Shown piece after piece: positions 10,401 to 18,722 of a stretch of 21,265 bases of DNA. The notes under the pieces were generated by a model. The model searched no databases. It saw only the letters and a list, made by a program, of their open reading frames with translations, and had not been told where the DNA came from. The stretch comes from Bacteroidota bacterium (lineage in GTDB: Bacteria; Bacteroidota; Bacteroidia; Chitinophagales; Chitinophagaceae), in assembly GCA_025361325.1 (NCBI GenBank), contig JANYAL010000347.1, forward strand, positions 1-21,265. Direction: 5' to 3'. How positions within the stretch are numbered: position 1 is the first letter of the stretch; every line of letters starts with the position of its first letter. The translations under genes were made by a program, and so were the position numbers.

Positions 10401-10802
10401 TTCAAAAAGCGCATCAGGATAGGTTACCAGGATCTTTTTGTTTCCCCCGCCTGCGACCTTTGTAAGTGCTTCCGTTCGAAGCATTACGTGGCTACTGTTG
10501 AGCAATTGGTAATTCTTTTTATTTTTGAAGGAGGAGGGATAATAGAAAATATCGCGTGCCCCGTTTATGTTTTCCAGGGTGTTGTGTAAATACGCTGCTT
10601 CCTCGGCATCCCGTAATATGATCAGATGGTTCAGTTGTGAGGCAGAAGGATGATTTATAACGGCATTGATAACAAAGGCAGGAGCGCTTCCCTGTAGGCC
10701 TTTAAGGTGAATTTGCCCCGGTTCAGACAATGTGATCCTGTCCACTATTCTAAAACAGCGGGGGTCATTGTAATATTCATTCAACAGCACTCCCAGGTTC
10801 AT
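7404..10802 (-). CDS. mfd: Transcription-repair coupling factor
   Basis: A 1132-aa ATP-driven DNA translocase that removes RNA polymerase stalled at lesions and recruits UvrA for nucleotide excision repair. Domains in order: the UvrB-like N-terminal module (about 1-350); the CarD-like RNA-polymerase interaction domain starting near 453 (GDYITHIDHGVGVYSG, then DGDLLYVNISSLHKISKY); a superfamily 2 motor with Walker A GDVGFGKT (603-610), DEEQ box (704-707), LTATPIPRTL, RGRVGRSNKKAF and the translocation-in-repair motif beginning DLDIRGAGN (924-932); and the C-terminal TRCF domain (about 980-1085). Length is close to the 1148 aa of the E. coli protein and no motif is missing. The gene stands alone, divergent from the subtilase. 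Its only visible -7 box ends 8 bp before the ATG. Confidence 0.97.
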   Translation of the reverse strand: MNLGVLLNEYYNDPRCFRIVDRITLSEPGQIHLKGLQGSAPAFVINAVINHPSASQLNHLIILRDAEEAAYLHNTLENINGARDIFYYPSSFKNKKNYQLLNSSHVMLRTEALTKVAGGGNKKILVTYPDALFEKVVLSKTLTENIISIKQADNINVNDILGRFSDYGFERTDFVYQPGQFAVRGGILDIYSFGNEKPFRLELFGNEVDSIRIFDPETQLSEKRILQVNIIPNVDTLSKPTESGLDNKVSLLEFLPENTVIWTEDWAFIKEKLQLQEVDFDLWQIAVGESREPEQIEDSLNNHNFTETDFVRAEIMEEQIRSRHVVSIANKAGFSNDYSLQIDFATMPQPSFNRQFNLLISNLKEYEAKKYNIYLFAENPKQLERLHVIFTDLKADINLVPIPTSIHEGFIDDELKLVCYTDHQVFQRYHKYRVRQAFSKNKALTLKMLRELQPGDYITHIDHGVGVYSGLQKIEANGRIQEAVRIQYKDGDLLYVNISSLHKISKYSGKEGSVPKMNKLGSDVWNKLKERTKRQVKDIATDLIKLYAQRKSQTGFSHSPDNYMQTELEASFIYEDTPDQGKATEDVKRDMERPSPMDRLVCGDVGFGKTEIAIRAAFKSCCDGKQAAVLVPTTILAYQHFKTFGDRLKDFPVIVDFINRFKSAKEKSETFQKLAEGKIDIIIGTHALLGKEVKFKDLGVIIIDEEQKFGVAAKEKLKQLRTTVDSLTLTATPIPRTLQFSLMGARDLSIINTPPPNRQPIQTEVMVFNQDAIRDMIYYETERGGQVFFIHNRVNGLAEMKGLIQGLCPDISVAYAHGQMEGDELEDTILDFMDKKYDVLVCTNIVESGVDIPNVNTIIVNNAHQFGLSDLHQLRGRVGRSNKKAFCYLLAPPLSTLPTDSRKRLNTLEQYSDLGSGFQIAMRDLDIRGAGNMLGGEQSGFIAEIGFEMYQKILDEAIHELKRSEFAALFKSEIEQQDDYVKDCSIDTDQEILIPDAYVESINERLSLYSRLDNCETENDLLEFYTEMTDRFGYIPQQVEDLFTTVRCRKIAVALGFEKMFLKNEVLKCFFVSNPDSPYFHSSTFNGILQFLQTGTNKGKLKQVGKNGILVVESIKDMKGLEDFLLKMQRSL

Positions 10803-10810
10803 CCTTAGTA

Positions 10811-10818
10811 CAAATATA
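10811..10818 (-). promoter_or_regulatory. Candidate mfd -7 box, very close to the start codon
   Basis: The minus strand reads TATATTTG, a full TAnnTTTG match, with 8 bases (TACTAAGG) before the mfd ATG. Transcription would start at or just before the ATG, giving a leaderless or nearly leaderless message. No -33 TTG at the right distance is visible, so this is only a candidate. Confidence 0.4.
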
Positions 10819-10963
10819 TAGATTCATAAAAAACGAGGCTTAATAATAAGATGTAAAACAATACAGTAACAGAAAAAACGTTATTTATTCAGGCTACAGC
10901 TGACGAGGCCTGTAAATTGAATACCAAACAGTTATCATAGCCTGCAATTGCATTATCCATTCA

Positions 10964-13900
10964 ATGAAAAACTTTTATACCATCTTCCTTTTGAAGTTAA
11001 ATATAATTATCTGTCTATTCGTACATGCAAATTCAGTATGTGCACAGATGACAGAACGACCAGTTCGGTTTAAAACTGGGAATTTAATGGTGGGCAATAA
11101 TTTTACAGGGCATCACTTTTCGAAAGATGATATCCGCAAATCTTTATGGGGCGACAACTATTATGTTTTGGTACAGTTTTCCAAATTGCCAACTGAAGGT
11201 ACCAGGTCAGCGCTTAGGGCAGCAGGATTAGAACTGGGCTCATATATTCCTGAAAATGCTTACCTGACCACTGTAAAAGCGGATGCAGACCTTACTTTTC
11301 TTCAGGACCTTGGCATTGTTTCGATTAGCAGTATTCCCCCTGTTTTTAAGATCGATCCCGGGATCTCTACCTATCCAGTAAACGGAATGAAAGACGTAGA
11401 GAAAGTACTCGCTATAACTTATTTCCCATCGGCAGGCAGGAATATGGTTCAGGTAGCATTAAAAGATCTGGGTGCATTGATTGTATCCAGGAAATTCGAC
11501 GGCGTTCCTGTCATCTTCATTCAGCCTTCAACTGGGATACTCAATGCAATAGCCTCGCTTCCCTTTATAAGTTCAATAAACCTGCAACCCATAACGGACA
11601 GGATACTTAATTATAAGAGCATTGCCCTCCATGGTATGAGTGCGTTGCTTTCTCCTTCAGGTCGACAATTAAGCGGAAAGAACATTACAGTCGGAGTAGG
11701 AGATAATGCAGAGATCTCTTCAAATGTTGATTTCGCTGGAAGGCTCATCAACAGGGTGTTTAGCGTACCCAGCGGCCATGGAATGCATACTTCTGGTACG
11801 GTTGCAGGAGGGGGTATCCTGGATGTCAAGAATCATGGAATGGCGCCACAGGCAACCATCGTAAGTCAGTGGTTTAGTGACATCGTCACCAATACCCCTA
11901 ACTATGTCGCGGATTACAATATGATAGCTACCAATAATTCATATACAGATGCAGATGACGGTTGTCCGGGAGAAGGGGTATATGATGTGAACAGTAACTA
12001 TGCGGATGCACAAATGATGAATTATCCAACAGTGCTTCATGTTTTTTCAGCGGGCAACGATGGCATTTATACTTGTTCACCTTATCCATCCTCATTCGGT
12101 ACAGTAAAGTCCGGCTGGCAAATTGCAAAGAATGTAATGACAGTAGGTGCTATCAACCAATCGGATTATAGCATTGCGAATTTCAGCAGCCGGGGTCCGG
12201 TACAGGATGGAAGAATAAAACCTGAGATCGTGGCCAGCGGTGTTAATGTTTTTTCCGACTGGACACAGAACCGGTATGTGAATAACAGCGGGACCAGCAT
12301 GTCGGGACCAATCGTTGCAGGGGCAACAACACTATTGAATGAGCGTTATCGCCAGTTGAATGGGGGAGCGATACCAAAGGCAGCTTTGTTAAAGGCTTTG
12401 ATGTGCAATACGGCAGAGGATCTGGGCAATCCCGGTCCAGATTTCACTTTTGGCTTTGGTATGTTAAACGCCAGGAGGGCAGTTGAGGCTTTGGAAGGGC
12501 ATCAGTATTTCATCAGTAATGTAGCACCTTCATCTTTTCCCATAAACATACCAGCCGGGTTAAGGCGTTTGAAAGTAATGCTATACTGGGCTGATCCTGC
12601 TGCTGCAATCAATTCGGCCAGTGCTATTGTAAATGACCTCGACCTGACGGTCACCACACCTGTGGGCGGCACTGTATTACCATTGATACTTGATGCCACT
12701 CCTGCTAAAGTGAATCTTAATGCCGTACAGGGTGCGGACCACATCAATAATATTGAGCAAGTGGTGATCGACAATCCCGCTGCAGGAATGTACAATCTGA
12801 ATGTAAATGCTTTTTCAGTCCCCCAGGGCCCGCAGGAATATATTCTCACCTACCAGATGGATATGAATGGTGTTAATGTTGAATATCCATATGGTGGAGA
12901 GACACTGGTACCGGGTGAAACGGAAACTATTCGATGGACTGCTTATGGTGATGAAAACAATAGTTTCAGTGTGGACACATCTTTTAATAACGGGCTTACC
13001 TGGGGTACAATCAATAATAATGTGTCGGCTTCGGCCCGTTCCCTGGTTTGGGTGGTACCTTCTGTTGTTACCAATAATGCCCTGATAAGAGTAAGAAGGA
13101 ATTCTTCCGTGTATGCTGATCAGAGTCATAATAACTATATTATACTTGGGCAACCTGCAGTTACGGCTAGTGTACCTTGTGAAGGCTTTATACAGCTTGA
13201 CTGGTCTATAGCTCCTGTAACAGGAGCAACATCATATGATATATTCCAATTGAATGGAGACAGTATGCAGGTAATCGGTAACACGACTTCCACTTCTTAT
13301 CTGATACAGGGACTGAACAGTAGTAATACTTATTGGTTTGGCGTGGGTGCCAAAAATTATTCTGTTAATGGAAGACGTTCGGTCTCAACAAGTATTGTAC
13401 CCTCTTCCGGTACCTGTACCTTGTCAATGTTTGACAATGATTTTAAAGCTGTATCCATCGATGCTCCTGTAACCGGACGGCAATTTACATCCGGGGCTTT
13501 GTCTGCCTCTGAAACCATTAAATTCACTATTAAGAATCTGGATAATGTAGCTTCAGCAGGAACCTATAACATGTATTATTCGATAAACGGGAATGCTCCG
13601 GTAATGGAAACATCATCAGTTATTTTGCCATCCCTTGCCACCTATCAATATTCTTTTGTTCAGACTGCTGATCTTTCTACGCCAGGTATCTATACAATTA
13701 AGGCTTGGGTAAAAAATCCAGGTGATACACAGGTTTTGGATGATACTACAACGGTTTCTATAAAAAACCTGGCTAATCCACCACTGACACTTCCCAACAC
13801 GGACGGATTTGAAAACACTTCAATTCAGGACTATATTTCAAATACAACCGGAATTGATGGGGACGATAAAGTAGACTTCCGAACCAATTCTGCAAGAGGA

Positions 13901-16273
13901 AGGGCAAGAACTTTTGTGAATTCCGGTTTTGCATTAAATGGTAACAGGGCGATTACACTTGACCAATTCCCGTATGGAACATTGGTAACTGACAGTTTAA
14001 TGATGACTTATAATATTGCAACATATAATTCCGGAAACCAGTTAAGGCTTAATTTCAATTATATGAATCATGGCCAGGCCAACAACCCCGATAATAAGGT
14101 TTGGGTACGTGGTAATGATAGCTTACCCTGGGTAATGGCTTATGACTTGGTTGCCAACCAAGGCGAACTTGGACACTGGAAGCATGCTTTCATTAATATA
14201 AATGATGTACTAGATACATTAATTCCGGCTCAGCCTATTAGTACCAGTTTCCAGATCAAATTCGGGCAGCAGGGAAATACCTCAGCCAATGATGCGAATC
14301 CCATACTTGACCAGGACGATGGATATACTTTTGATGACGTATCCTTAGTAGAAGCATTGAATGATGTGGCCATAACCAATGTTGTTTCACCATCCATTTC
14401 TGGCTGTGGAATGACCGGAACACAACCGGTTTCTGTAAGAATAAAGAACTACAGTTCCACTGGTTTTAACAACGTACCGATCTATTACAGGATCAACGGG
14501 GGTGCTCAGGTAGCAGAACTAGTGCCTTTTTTGGCACCCAATTCCACATTGGTTTATACTTTCTCCAATACAGCAAGTCTTGCTATTAACAGTGACTATA
14601 GCTTTGATATCTGGGTCAAGGCCCCTTTAGACAATTACAGCAGCAATGACAGCATCATCAATTACAGTTTTCATACAAGTCCCATGGTAAGTAGTTTTCC
14701 CTACCTGGAAGGATTCGAAAACGGGGATGGAAATTGGTACCAGAAGGGTACTAACAGCAGTTGGCAGTGGGGTACACCTGCCAAGTCGATAATCAACAAA
14801 GCAGCAAACGGTACCAAGGCTTGGGTTACTTCGCTGACAGGGAATTATAATAACAATGAGTTGTCATATTTATATTCTCCCTGTTTTGATCTGAGCGGTT
14901 TGACCCAGCCTGTATTGTCATTCAGTCATATTTACAATATCGAGGACGGGTGCCCCTGTGATTATACCTGGGTGGAATATTCGGATAATGGTGGTATAAC
15001 CTGGAACCGACTTGGAACCAACGGAACGGGAATCAACTGGTACAACGATCCTACCGCTTTGAATCAATGGCGGACTTCATTCCCCAAATGGCATGTGGCC
15101 AGTACAGATATACCAACAAATTCTTCAAATGTGCGTTTCCGGATCGTAATGTCGAGTGATGCAGGTTTTAACCTCGAAGGCGTAGGAATCGATGACATAC
15201 ATATTTTTGATAAAGCTTCAATTTATACTGGAACACCTGTTCTGAATATCATGCAGAATGTGAGTGGTAATAACTGGATCCATTTTGTTTCTGGTGGCAA
15301 AAGAATAGCTTCCATCAATCCCAATGGGCAGAACCTGGGGAACACCTCTGTTGATGTTTATCCAAACAACGGCCAAGTACGGTATCAGAATAACCAATAT
15401 TATCTTGACCGGAATGTTGTTGTCCGGCCTTTCATTCAACCGGGGAGCAACGTCAGCCTTCGTCTTTATTTTACAGATACCGAAGCAAAGAATCTCGTTA
15501 GTGCAACAGGCTGTACGCCATGCAGTAAACCGGGTGATCCTTATGAACTGGGAATCACGAAATACAGCGGTGCACCTTCGGAGGAGAACGGTACGCTTGC
15601 TGATGACCTGAGCGGTTCCTACCTGTACATTTTACCGGCGAATGTCGATATTATACCTTATGACAATGGATACTATGCCGAATTTTCGGTAATCAGTTTC
15701 AGTGAATTCTGGTTCAATAACGGAGGAACTGGTGGTACCCAGCCTTTGCCGATCAGTTTGCTATCATTTGATGCGTTAAAACAGGCAACAAAGGTATTGT
15801 TGGCATGGAGAACAGATAACGAGTATAATATGGACAGATTCATTATTGAAAGAAGCCCGGATCGGAATTCATGGTCAGCCATCGGCACACTTTCAGCATT
15901 TAATCGAACTGGTACGAATTTTTACAGTATGATGGATAACCAGCCAATAGACGGACTTAATCTGTATCGTTTGAAAATGATCAATATTGATGGAGCAATC
16001 CGTTATTCTCCGGTAAGAAGGGTAAATCTTAATAATAATGCAGACGACATAAAAATATACCCCAATCCGGTTACTCATGACCGCATTTACATTAGTTCTT
16101 CCGTCAGTTGTTCAGTTGTGGAATGTTATGACGCCACGGGTAAAAAGGTTAAAAGTTTTGTGCTGCAGGGAACAATTAATTCGCTTGACCTGTCAGGATT
16201 GGCAAAAGGGATCTACCAATTGAAAATTATTACCCAAAACTCCATGCAAAGTAGAAAGATCATCATACAATAG
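10964..16273 (+). CDS. Secreted multidomain subtilase (S8) with T9SS sorting domain
   Basis: A 1769-aa exported serine protease. Seen in order: a signal peptide of about 28 residues (ending VCAQ); a propeptide-like region to about 235; an S8 catalytic domain with Asp247 (VGVGDNAE), His272 (GHGMHTSGTVAGGG), oxyanion Asn365 (SAGNDG) and Ser445 (GTSMSGP); a P-domain-like or jelly-roll segment about 512-630; a Ser/Thr-rich Kre9-like beta domain about 635-730; an Fn3 domain about 735-820; a CARDB-like domain from 824; a MAM/choice-of-anchor-like domain from 947; a second CARDB-like domain from 1130; a second MAM-like domain about 1243-1420; a less clear region; an Fn3-like stretch from 1595; and a type A T9SS sorting domain (IYPNPV near 1697 to KIIIQ at the end). 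The signature means export by Sec, then T9SS to the cell surface or medium. Asp-to-His spacing is only 25 residues, shorter than in classical subtilisins. Substrate unknown; nutrient protein breakdown is the usual role. Confidence 0.9.
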   Translation: MKNFYTIFLLKLNIIICLFVHANSVCAQMTERPVRFKTGNLMVGNNFTGHHFSKDDIRKSLWGDNYYVLVQFSKLPTEGTRSALRAAGLELGSYIPENAYLTTVKADADLTFLQDLGIVSISSIPPVFKIDPGISTYPVNGMKDVEKVLAITYFPSAGRNMVQVALKDLGALIVSRKFDGVPVIFIQPSTGILNAIASLPFISSINLQPITDRILNYKSIALHGMSALLSPSGRQLSGKNITVGVGDNAEISSNVDFAGRLINRVFSVPSGHGMHTSGTVAGGGILDVKNHGMAPQATIVSQWFSDIVTNTPNYVADYNMIATNNSYTDADDGCPGEGVYDVNSNYADAQMMNYPTVLHVFSAGNDGIYTCSPYPSSFGTVKSGWQIAKNVMTVGAINQSDYSIANFSSRGPVQDGRIKPEIVASGVNVFSDWTQNRYVNNSGTSMSGPIVAGATTLLNERYRQLNGGAIPKAALLKALMCNTAEDLGNPGPDFTFGFGMLNARRAVEALEGHQYFISNVAPSSFPINIPAGLRRLKVMLYWADPAAAINSASAIVNDLDLTVTTPVGGTVLPLILDATPAKVNLNAVQGADHINNIEQVVIDNPAAGMYNLNVNAFSVPQGPQEYILTYQMDMNGVNVEYPYGGETLVPGETETIRWTAYGDENNSFSVDTSFNNGLTWGTINNNVSASARSLVWVVPSVVTNNALIRVRRNSSVYADQSHNNYIILGQPAVTASVPCEGFIQLDWSIAPVTGATSYDIFQLNGDSMQVIGNTTSTSYLIQGLNSSNTYWFGVGAKNYSVNGRRSVSTSIVPSSGTCTLSMFDNDFKAVSIDAPVTGRQFTSGALSASETIKFTIKNLDNVASAGTYNMYYSINGNAPVMETSSVILPSLATYQYSFVQTADLSTPGIYTIKAWVKNPGDTQVLDDTTTVSIKNLANPPLTLPNTDGFENTSIQDYISNTTGIDGDDKVDFRTNSARGRARTFVNSGFALNGNRAITLDQFPYGTLVTDSLMMTYNIATYNSGNQLRLNFNYMNHGQANNPDNKVWVRGNDSLPWVMAYDLVANQGELGHWKHAFININDVLDTLIPAQPISTSFQIKFGQQGNTSANDANPILDQDDGYTFDDVSLVEALNDVAITNVVSPSISGCGMTGTQPVSVRIKNYSSTGFNNVPIYYRINGGAQVAELVPFLAPNSTLVYTFSNTASLAINSDYSFDIWVKAPLDNYSSNDSIINYSFHTSPMVSSFPYLEGFENGDGNWYQKGTNSSWQWGTPAKSIINKAANGTKAWVTSLTGNYNNNELSYLYSPCFDLSGLTQPVLSFSHIYNIEDGCPCDYTWVEYSDNGGITWNRLGTNGTGINWYNDPTALNQWRTSFPKWHVASTDIPTNSSNVRFRIVMSSDAGFNLEGVGIDDIHIFDKASIYTGTPVLNIMQNVSGNNWIHFVSGGKRIASINPNGQNLGNTSVDVYPNNGQVRYQNNQYYLDRNVVVRPFIQPGSNVSLRLYFTDTEAKNLVSATGCTPCSKPGDPYELGITKYSGAPSEENGTLADDLSGSYLYILPANVDIIPYDNGYYAEFSVISFSEFWFNNGGTGGTQPLPISLLSFDALKQATKVLLAWRTDNEYNMDRFIIERSPDRNSWSAIGTLSAFNRTGTNFYSMMDNQPIDGLNLYRLKMINIDGAIRYSPVRRVNLNNNADDIKIYPNPVTHDRIYISSSVSCSVVECYDATGKKVKSFVLQGTINSLDLSGLAKGIYQLKIITQNSMQSRKIIIQ

Positions 16274-16282
16274 TGACGGTGT

Positions 16283-16303
16283 ATGATCTTAAGATGTGAT
16301 CAT
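16283..16303 (+). terminator. Weak hairpin after the subtilase gene
   Basis: ATGATC (16283-16288) and GATCAT (16298-16303) pair perfectly around a 9-nt loop, 10 bp after the subtilase stop. The T tract (CTTGTTTTTG) begins about 8 bases later than in a classical terminator. It may act as a poor terminator. Confidence 0.3.
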
Positions 16304-16370
16304 TCAAAGACTTGTTTTTGAACACACAAATATCTTGGCTTTCCTAATTCATTTATTAATGTTTTATTAG

Positions 16371-16378
16371 TACCTTTC
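16371..16378 (+). promoter_or_regulatory. Candidate -7 box of the FNR-like gene
   Basis: TACCTTTC matches TAnnTTTG at 7 of 8 positions and ends 12 bp before the ATG at 16391. No -33 TTG lies 19-21 bp upstream. A second possible box, TATCTTGG at 16331-16338, has a TTG 16 bp upstream. Confidence 0.3.
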
Positions 16379-16390
16379 TATAAAAAATAA

Positions 16391-17110
16391 ATGGCTTTAT
16401 TACCCTGGCGAACAGGTAAGGTTATCAGTATTATCGATGAGACATTGATCACCCGGAGGTTCCGGGTAGAGGTAACGGAAAAAAATTCTTTTGATTTTAT
16501 CCCCGGCCAGTTTGTCACACTCGATCTGCCCATTGATTCAAAACCCAATAAGCGTCTACGCAGCTATTCCATAGCATCCTGGCCAGATGGAACCAATAGC
16601 TTTGAATTGCTTATCGTCCTTGACAAAAAGGGTGCAGGAACAAAATACATTTTCAATGAGGTAAAAGTCGGATCAACCTTTATCTATCGGGGACCTCAAG
16701 GCCAATTCAGGCTACATCAGCCTGTTGAAAAAGTTTTATTTATGATATGTACGGGAACAGGTATAGCACCCTTCAGAAGTATGCTCCATTATATGAAATT
16801 GAATCATATTCCTCATAAAACCATTTTCCTGCTTTTCGGGTGCAGAACTAAGGATGATCTGTTGTATTATGAAGAAATGAGGGAACTTGAACAAACGTTG
16901 GCTGATTTTCATTATTTACCCGTTTTATCCAGACAGCCATGGGAAAGAAAGACTGGTTATGTACACCAAATTTATGAAGACCTCTGTCGGGATAGGCAAC
17001 CGTCAGAATTCTACTTGTGCGGGTGGAGCGGGATGATCGATGAGGCGGAAAAAAGAATTATGGACCTTGGGTATGATACTAAAAACATACATAAGGAACT
17101 TTATGGATGA
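16391..17110 (+). CDS. Ferredoxin/flavodoxin-NADP reductase-like flavoprotein
   Basis: A 239-aa cytosolic FAD enzyme of the FNR superfamily that would pass electrons between NAD(P)H and a ferredoxin or similar carrier. Seen: an N-terminal FAD-binding barrel with FIPGQFVTLDLP (36-47) and the RSYSIAS flavin motif (58-64); an NAD(P)-binding half with CTGTGIAPFRSM (about 119-130), LFGCRTKDDLLYYEEM, and FYLCGWSGMIDEAEKRI; and the ending HKELYG. There is no fused ferredoxin domain, so it is a stand-alone reductase. It lies 137 bp upstream of nuoA in the same orientation, but a promoter-like site sits in the gap, so co-transcription is uncertain. With nuoEFG missing downstream, a link to complex I electron input is possible (inference). 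Confidence 0.85.
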   Translation: MALLPWRTGKVISIIDETLITRRFRVEVTEKNSFDFIPGQFVTLDLPIDSKPNKRLRSYSIASWPDGTNSFELLIVLDKKGAGTKYIFNEVKVGSTFIYRGPQGQFRLHQPVEKVLFMICTGTGIAPFRSMLHYMKLNHIPHKTIFLLFGCRTKDDLLYYEEMRELEQTLADFHYLPVLSRQPWERKTGYVHQIYEDLCRDRQPSEFYLCGWSGMIDEAEKRIMDLGYDTKNIHKELYG

Positions 17111-17185
17111 GTATAAAAAATCGCGTTTCCACCAAATGAAAAATATCATCAATGGAAATGACCAATGCTTGTTTTTTCAGTCAGG

Positions 17186-17213
17186 TTGAGTAACCAATTT
17201 TTTACTAACTTGT
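17186..17213 (+). promoter_or_regulatory. Candidate promoter of the nuo operon
   Basis: A TTG at 17186-17188 is followed after 17 bp by TAACTTGT (17206-17213). The stretch 17199-17216 matches the promoter of the 66-aa protein gene at 16 of 18 bases. Spacing to the -33 half is 2-3 bp shorter than normal. The leader to the nuoA ATG at 17248 would be about 28 nt. Confidence 0.45.
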
Positions 17214-17247
17214 AGCTTCAATTTTAACCTGTAACCAACTGATATTT

Positions 17248-17598
17248 ATGGGTCCTTCTTCCATGATTGTTTTGATAATTGCTGCTGTAGCGTTCTCCGT
17301 AATAGCCATACTGATTGCAAAAATCGTAACAAGATCTACTAAGAATCCACAAAAGGGGGAACCTTATGAATGTGGTATACCCACATCCGGTAAGACTTGG
17401 ATCCAGCTGAACGTGGGTTATTACCTATTTGCCTTGATATTCCTAATCTTTGATGTTGAGTTGATATTTCTCTTTCCCTGGGCCGTGGTTGCAAAAAAAT
17501 CCGGCTGGATTGCCTTGATAGAAATTGTGATCTTCTTTTTTATTTTATTTATGGGATTTTTATATGCACACAAAAAAGGTGCACTGAAATGGATATAA
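17248..17598 (+). CDS. nuoA: Complex I subunit A (NADH-quinone oxidoreductase)
   Basis: A 116-aa membrane subunit of respiratory complex I, located at the junction of the membrane and peripheral arms. Three membrane segments are visible (about 6-26, 60-80, 88-108), and the loop between the first two carries the family signature KGEPYECGIPTSG (36-48), whose Cys lies in the quinone-site region. FDVELIFLFPWAV (about 71-83) is the conserved second helix with its acidic pair. It is the first nuo gene; nuoB follows after 42 bp. Length is normal. Confidence 0.95.
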   Translation: MGPSSMIVLIIAAVAFSVIAILIAKIVTRSTKNPQKGEPYECGIPTSGKTWIQLNVGYYLFALIFLIFDVELIFLFPWAVVAKKSGWIALIEIVIFFFILFMGFLYAHKKGALKWI

Positions 17599-17640
17599 GT
17601 AGACCCGGTAAATTCAAGTAAGTAAAAAGAACAACCCCTA

Positions 17641-18177
17641 TTGCCTGTGTCAGATAAAAAAACAACAGAATTTCCAGGTCAGGTGCATGAAACACCAGGC
17701 GGAGGAATTGTATTGAGTATACTGGATGATGTGATCAATTGGGCTCGCTCTAATTCTTTGTGGCCGCTCACATTTGCCACCAGTTGTTGCGGAATTGAAT
17801 ATATGGCAGTTGCCGGAGCAAAATATGATTTTTCCCGCTTTGGTTTCGAAGTGGCAAGGGCCTCACCCCGACAGGCCGATGTTATTATAATAGCCGGTAC
17901 CATTGTAAATAAGATGGGACCAGTTTTGAAAAGGCTGTATGACCAAATGGCAGATCCTAAATATGTTATTGCAATGGGTGCATGTGCCATTAGCGGCGGA
18001 CCCTTCTTTTATAATACTTACTCAGTCGTTAAAGGAGCCGATCATATTATTCCGGTTGATGTTTATATACCCGGATGTCCGCCACGGCCCGAGGCATTGC
18101 TCCATGCTTTGATATCATTGCAGAAAAAGATTAAAAACGGCCTGACCCGGGAACAGATAAAAGATGCCAAGCCATGA
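17641..18177 (+). CDS. nuoB: Complex I subunit B, carrier of Fe-S cluster N2
   Basis: A peripheral-arm subunit (178 aa as drawn) that holds the terminal 4Fe-4S cluster N2, the direct donor to quinone. All four cluster ligands are present: the tandem Cys49-Cys50 (ATSCCGIEY), Cys115 ([10 protein letters not shown]) and Cys146 ([12 protein letters not shown]). The start has no ATG: either TTG at 17641 (MPVSDKK) or GTG at 17647 (MSDKK), and the sequence does not decide between them. Its last codons overlap nuoC in an ATGA junction, indicating coupled translation. Confidence 0.95.
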   Translation: MPVSDKKTTEFPGQVHETPGGGIVLSILDDVINWARSNSLWPLTFATSCCGIEYMAVAGAKYDFSRFGFEVARASPRQADVIIIAGTIVNKMGPVLKRLYDQMADPKYVIAMGACAISGGPFFYNTYSVVKGADHIIPVDVYIPGCPPRPEALLHALISLQKKIKNGLTREQIKDAKP

Positions 18178-18638
18178 GCACGGATACAGAGATACTTAAA
18201 GGCAGGTTAACAGAATTGCTTCCCTCAGCTGTTTTTGATGAGTCGGGTGAATGGCTGAATATCACGCTTCAGCCAACCGTTTGGCATTCATTTGCGCTAC
18301 AACTACGTCAGGTGGAATCTTTGAATTTTGATTACTTGTTTTGCCTTACCTGCATCGACTGGAAAACACATCTCACCATGGTGTATCATCTCACTTCAAC
18401 AACATTCAGGCATAGTATAGTTGTAAAATCATTGTTGAAAATAGATAAACCCGTAATTGAAACGGTGAGTGATATTTGGAAAACAGCAGAATTTCATGAA
18501 AGAGAAGTATATGAGCTGTTCGGTGTGAATTTTATTGATCACCCCGATCTAAGATTGTTGATACTGCCCGAAGGATGGGAAGGAAAGAATCCGCTACGGA
18601 AGGATTTTGAGGATCATGTTAATATGGTTAAACTATAA
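18174..18638 (+). CDS. nuoC: Complex I subunit C
   Basis: A 154-aa peripheral-arm subunit matching the 30-kDa family. The diagnostic stretch is [35 protein letters not shown] sequence at about 107-137, followed by NPLRKDFE. It is a separate gene here, unlike the NuoC-NuoD fusions of enterobacteria and Bacteroides. Its ATG overlaps the nuoB stop codon, and an 84-bp gap separates it from the nuoD ATG. Confidence 0.95.
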   Translation: MSTDTEILKGRLTELLPSAVFDESGEWLNITLQPTVWHSFALQLRQVESLNFDYLFCLTCIDWKTHLTMVYHLTSTTFRHSIVVKSLLKIDKPVIETVSDIWKTAEFHEREVYELFGVNFIDHPDLRLLILPEGWEGKNPLRKDFEDHVNMVKL

Positions 18639-18722
18639 ATAGGAATAATAATAATTGCAGAATGAAGTGGTATCGGTTCGTGGTGCTTTTTGATTTCCTA
18701 TTTCTGCTTTAATTTTTTGATT

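Noticed and set aside
12502..13153. Overlapping minus-strand frames of 112-115 codons inside the subtilase
   Set aside because: They are antisense to an intact, domain-rich coding region and have low-complexity, non-protein-like translations.
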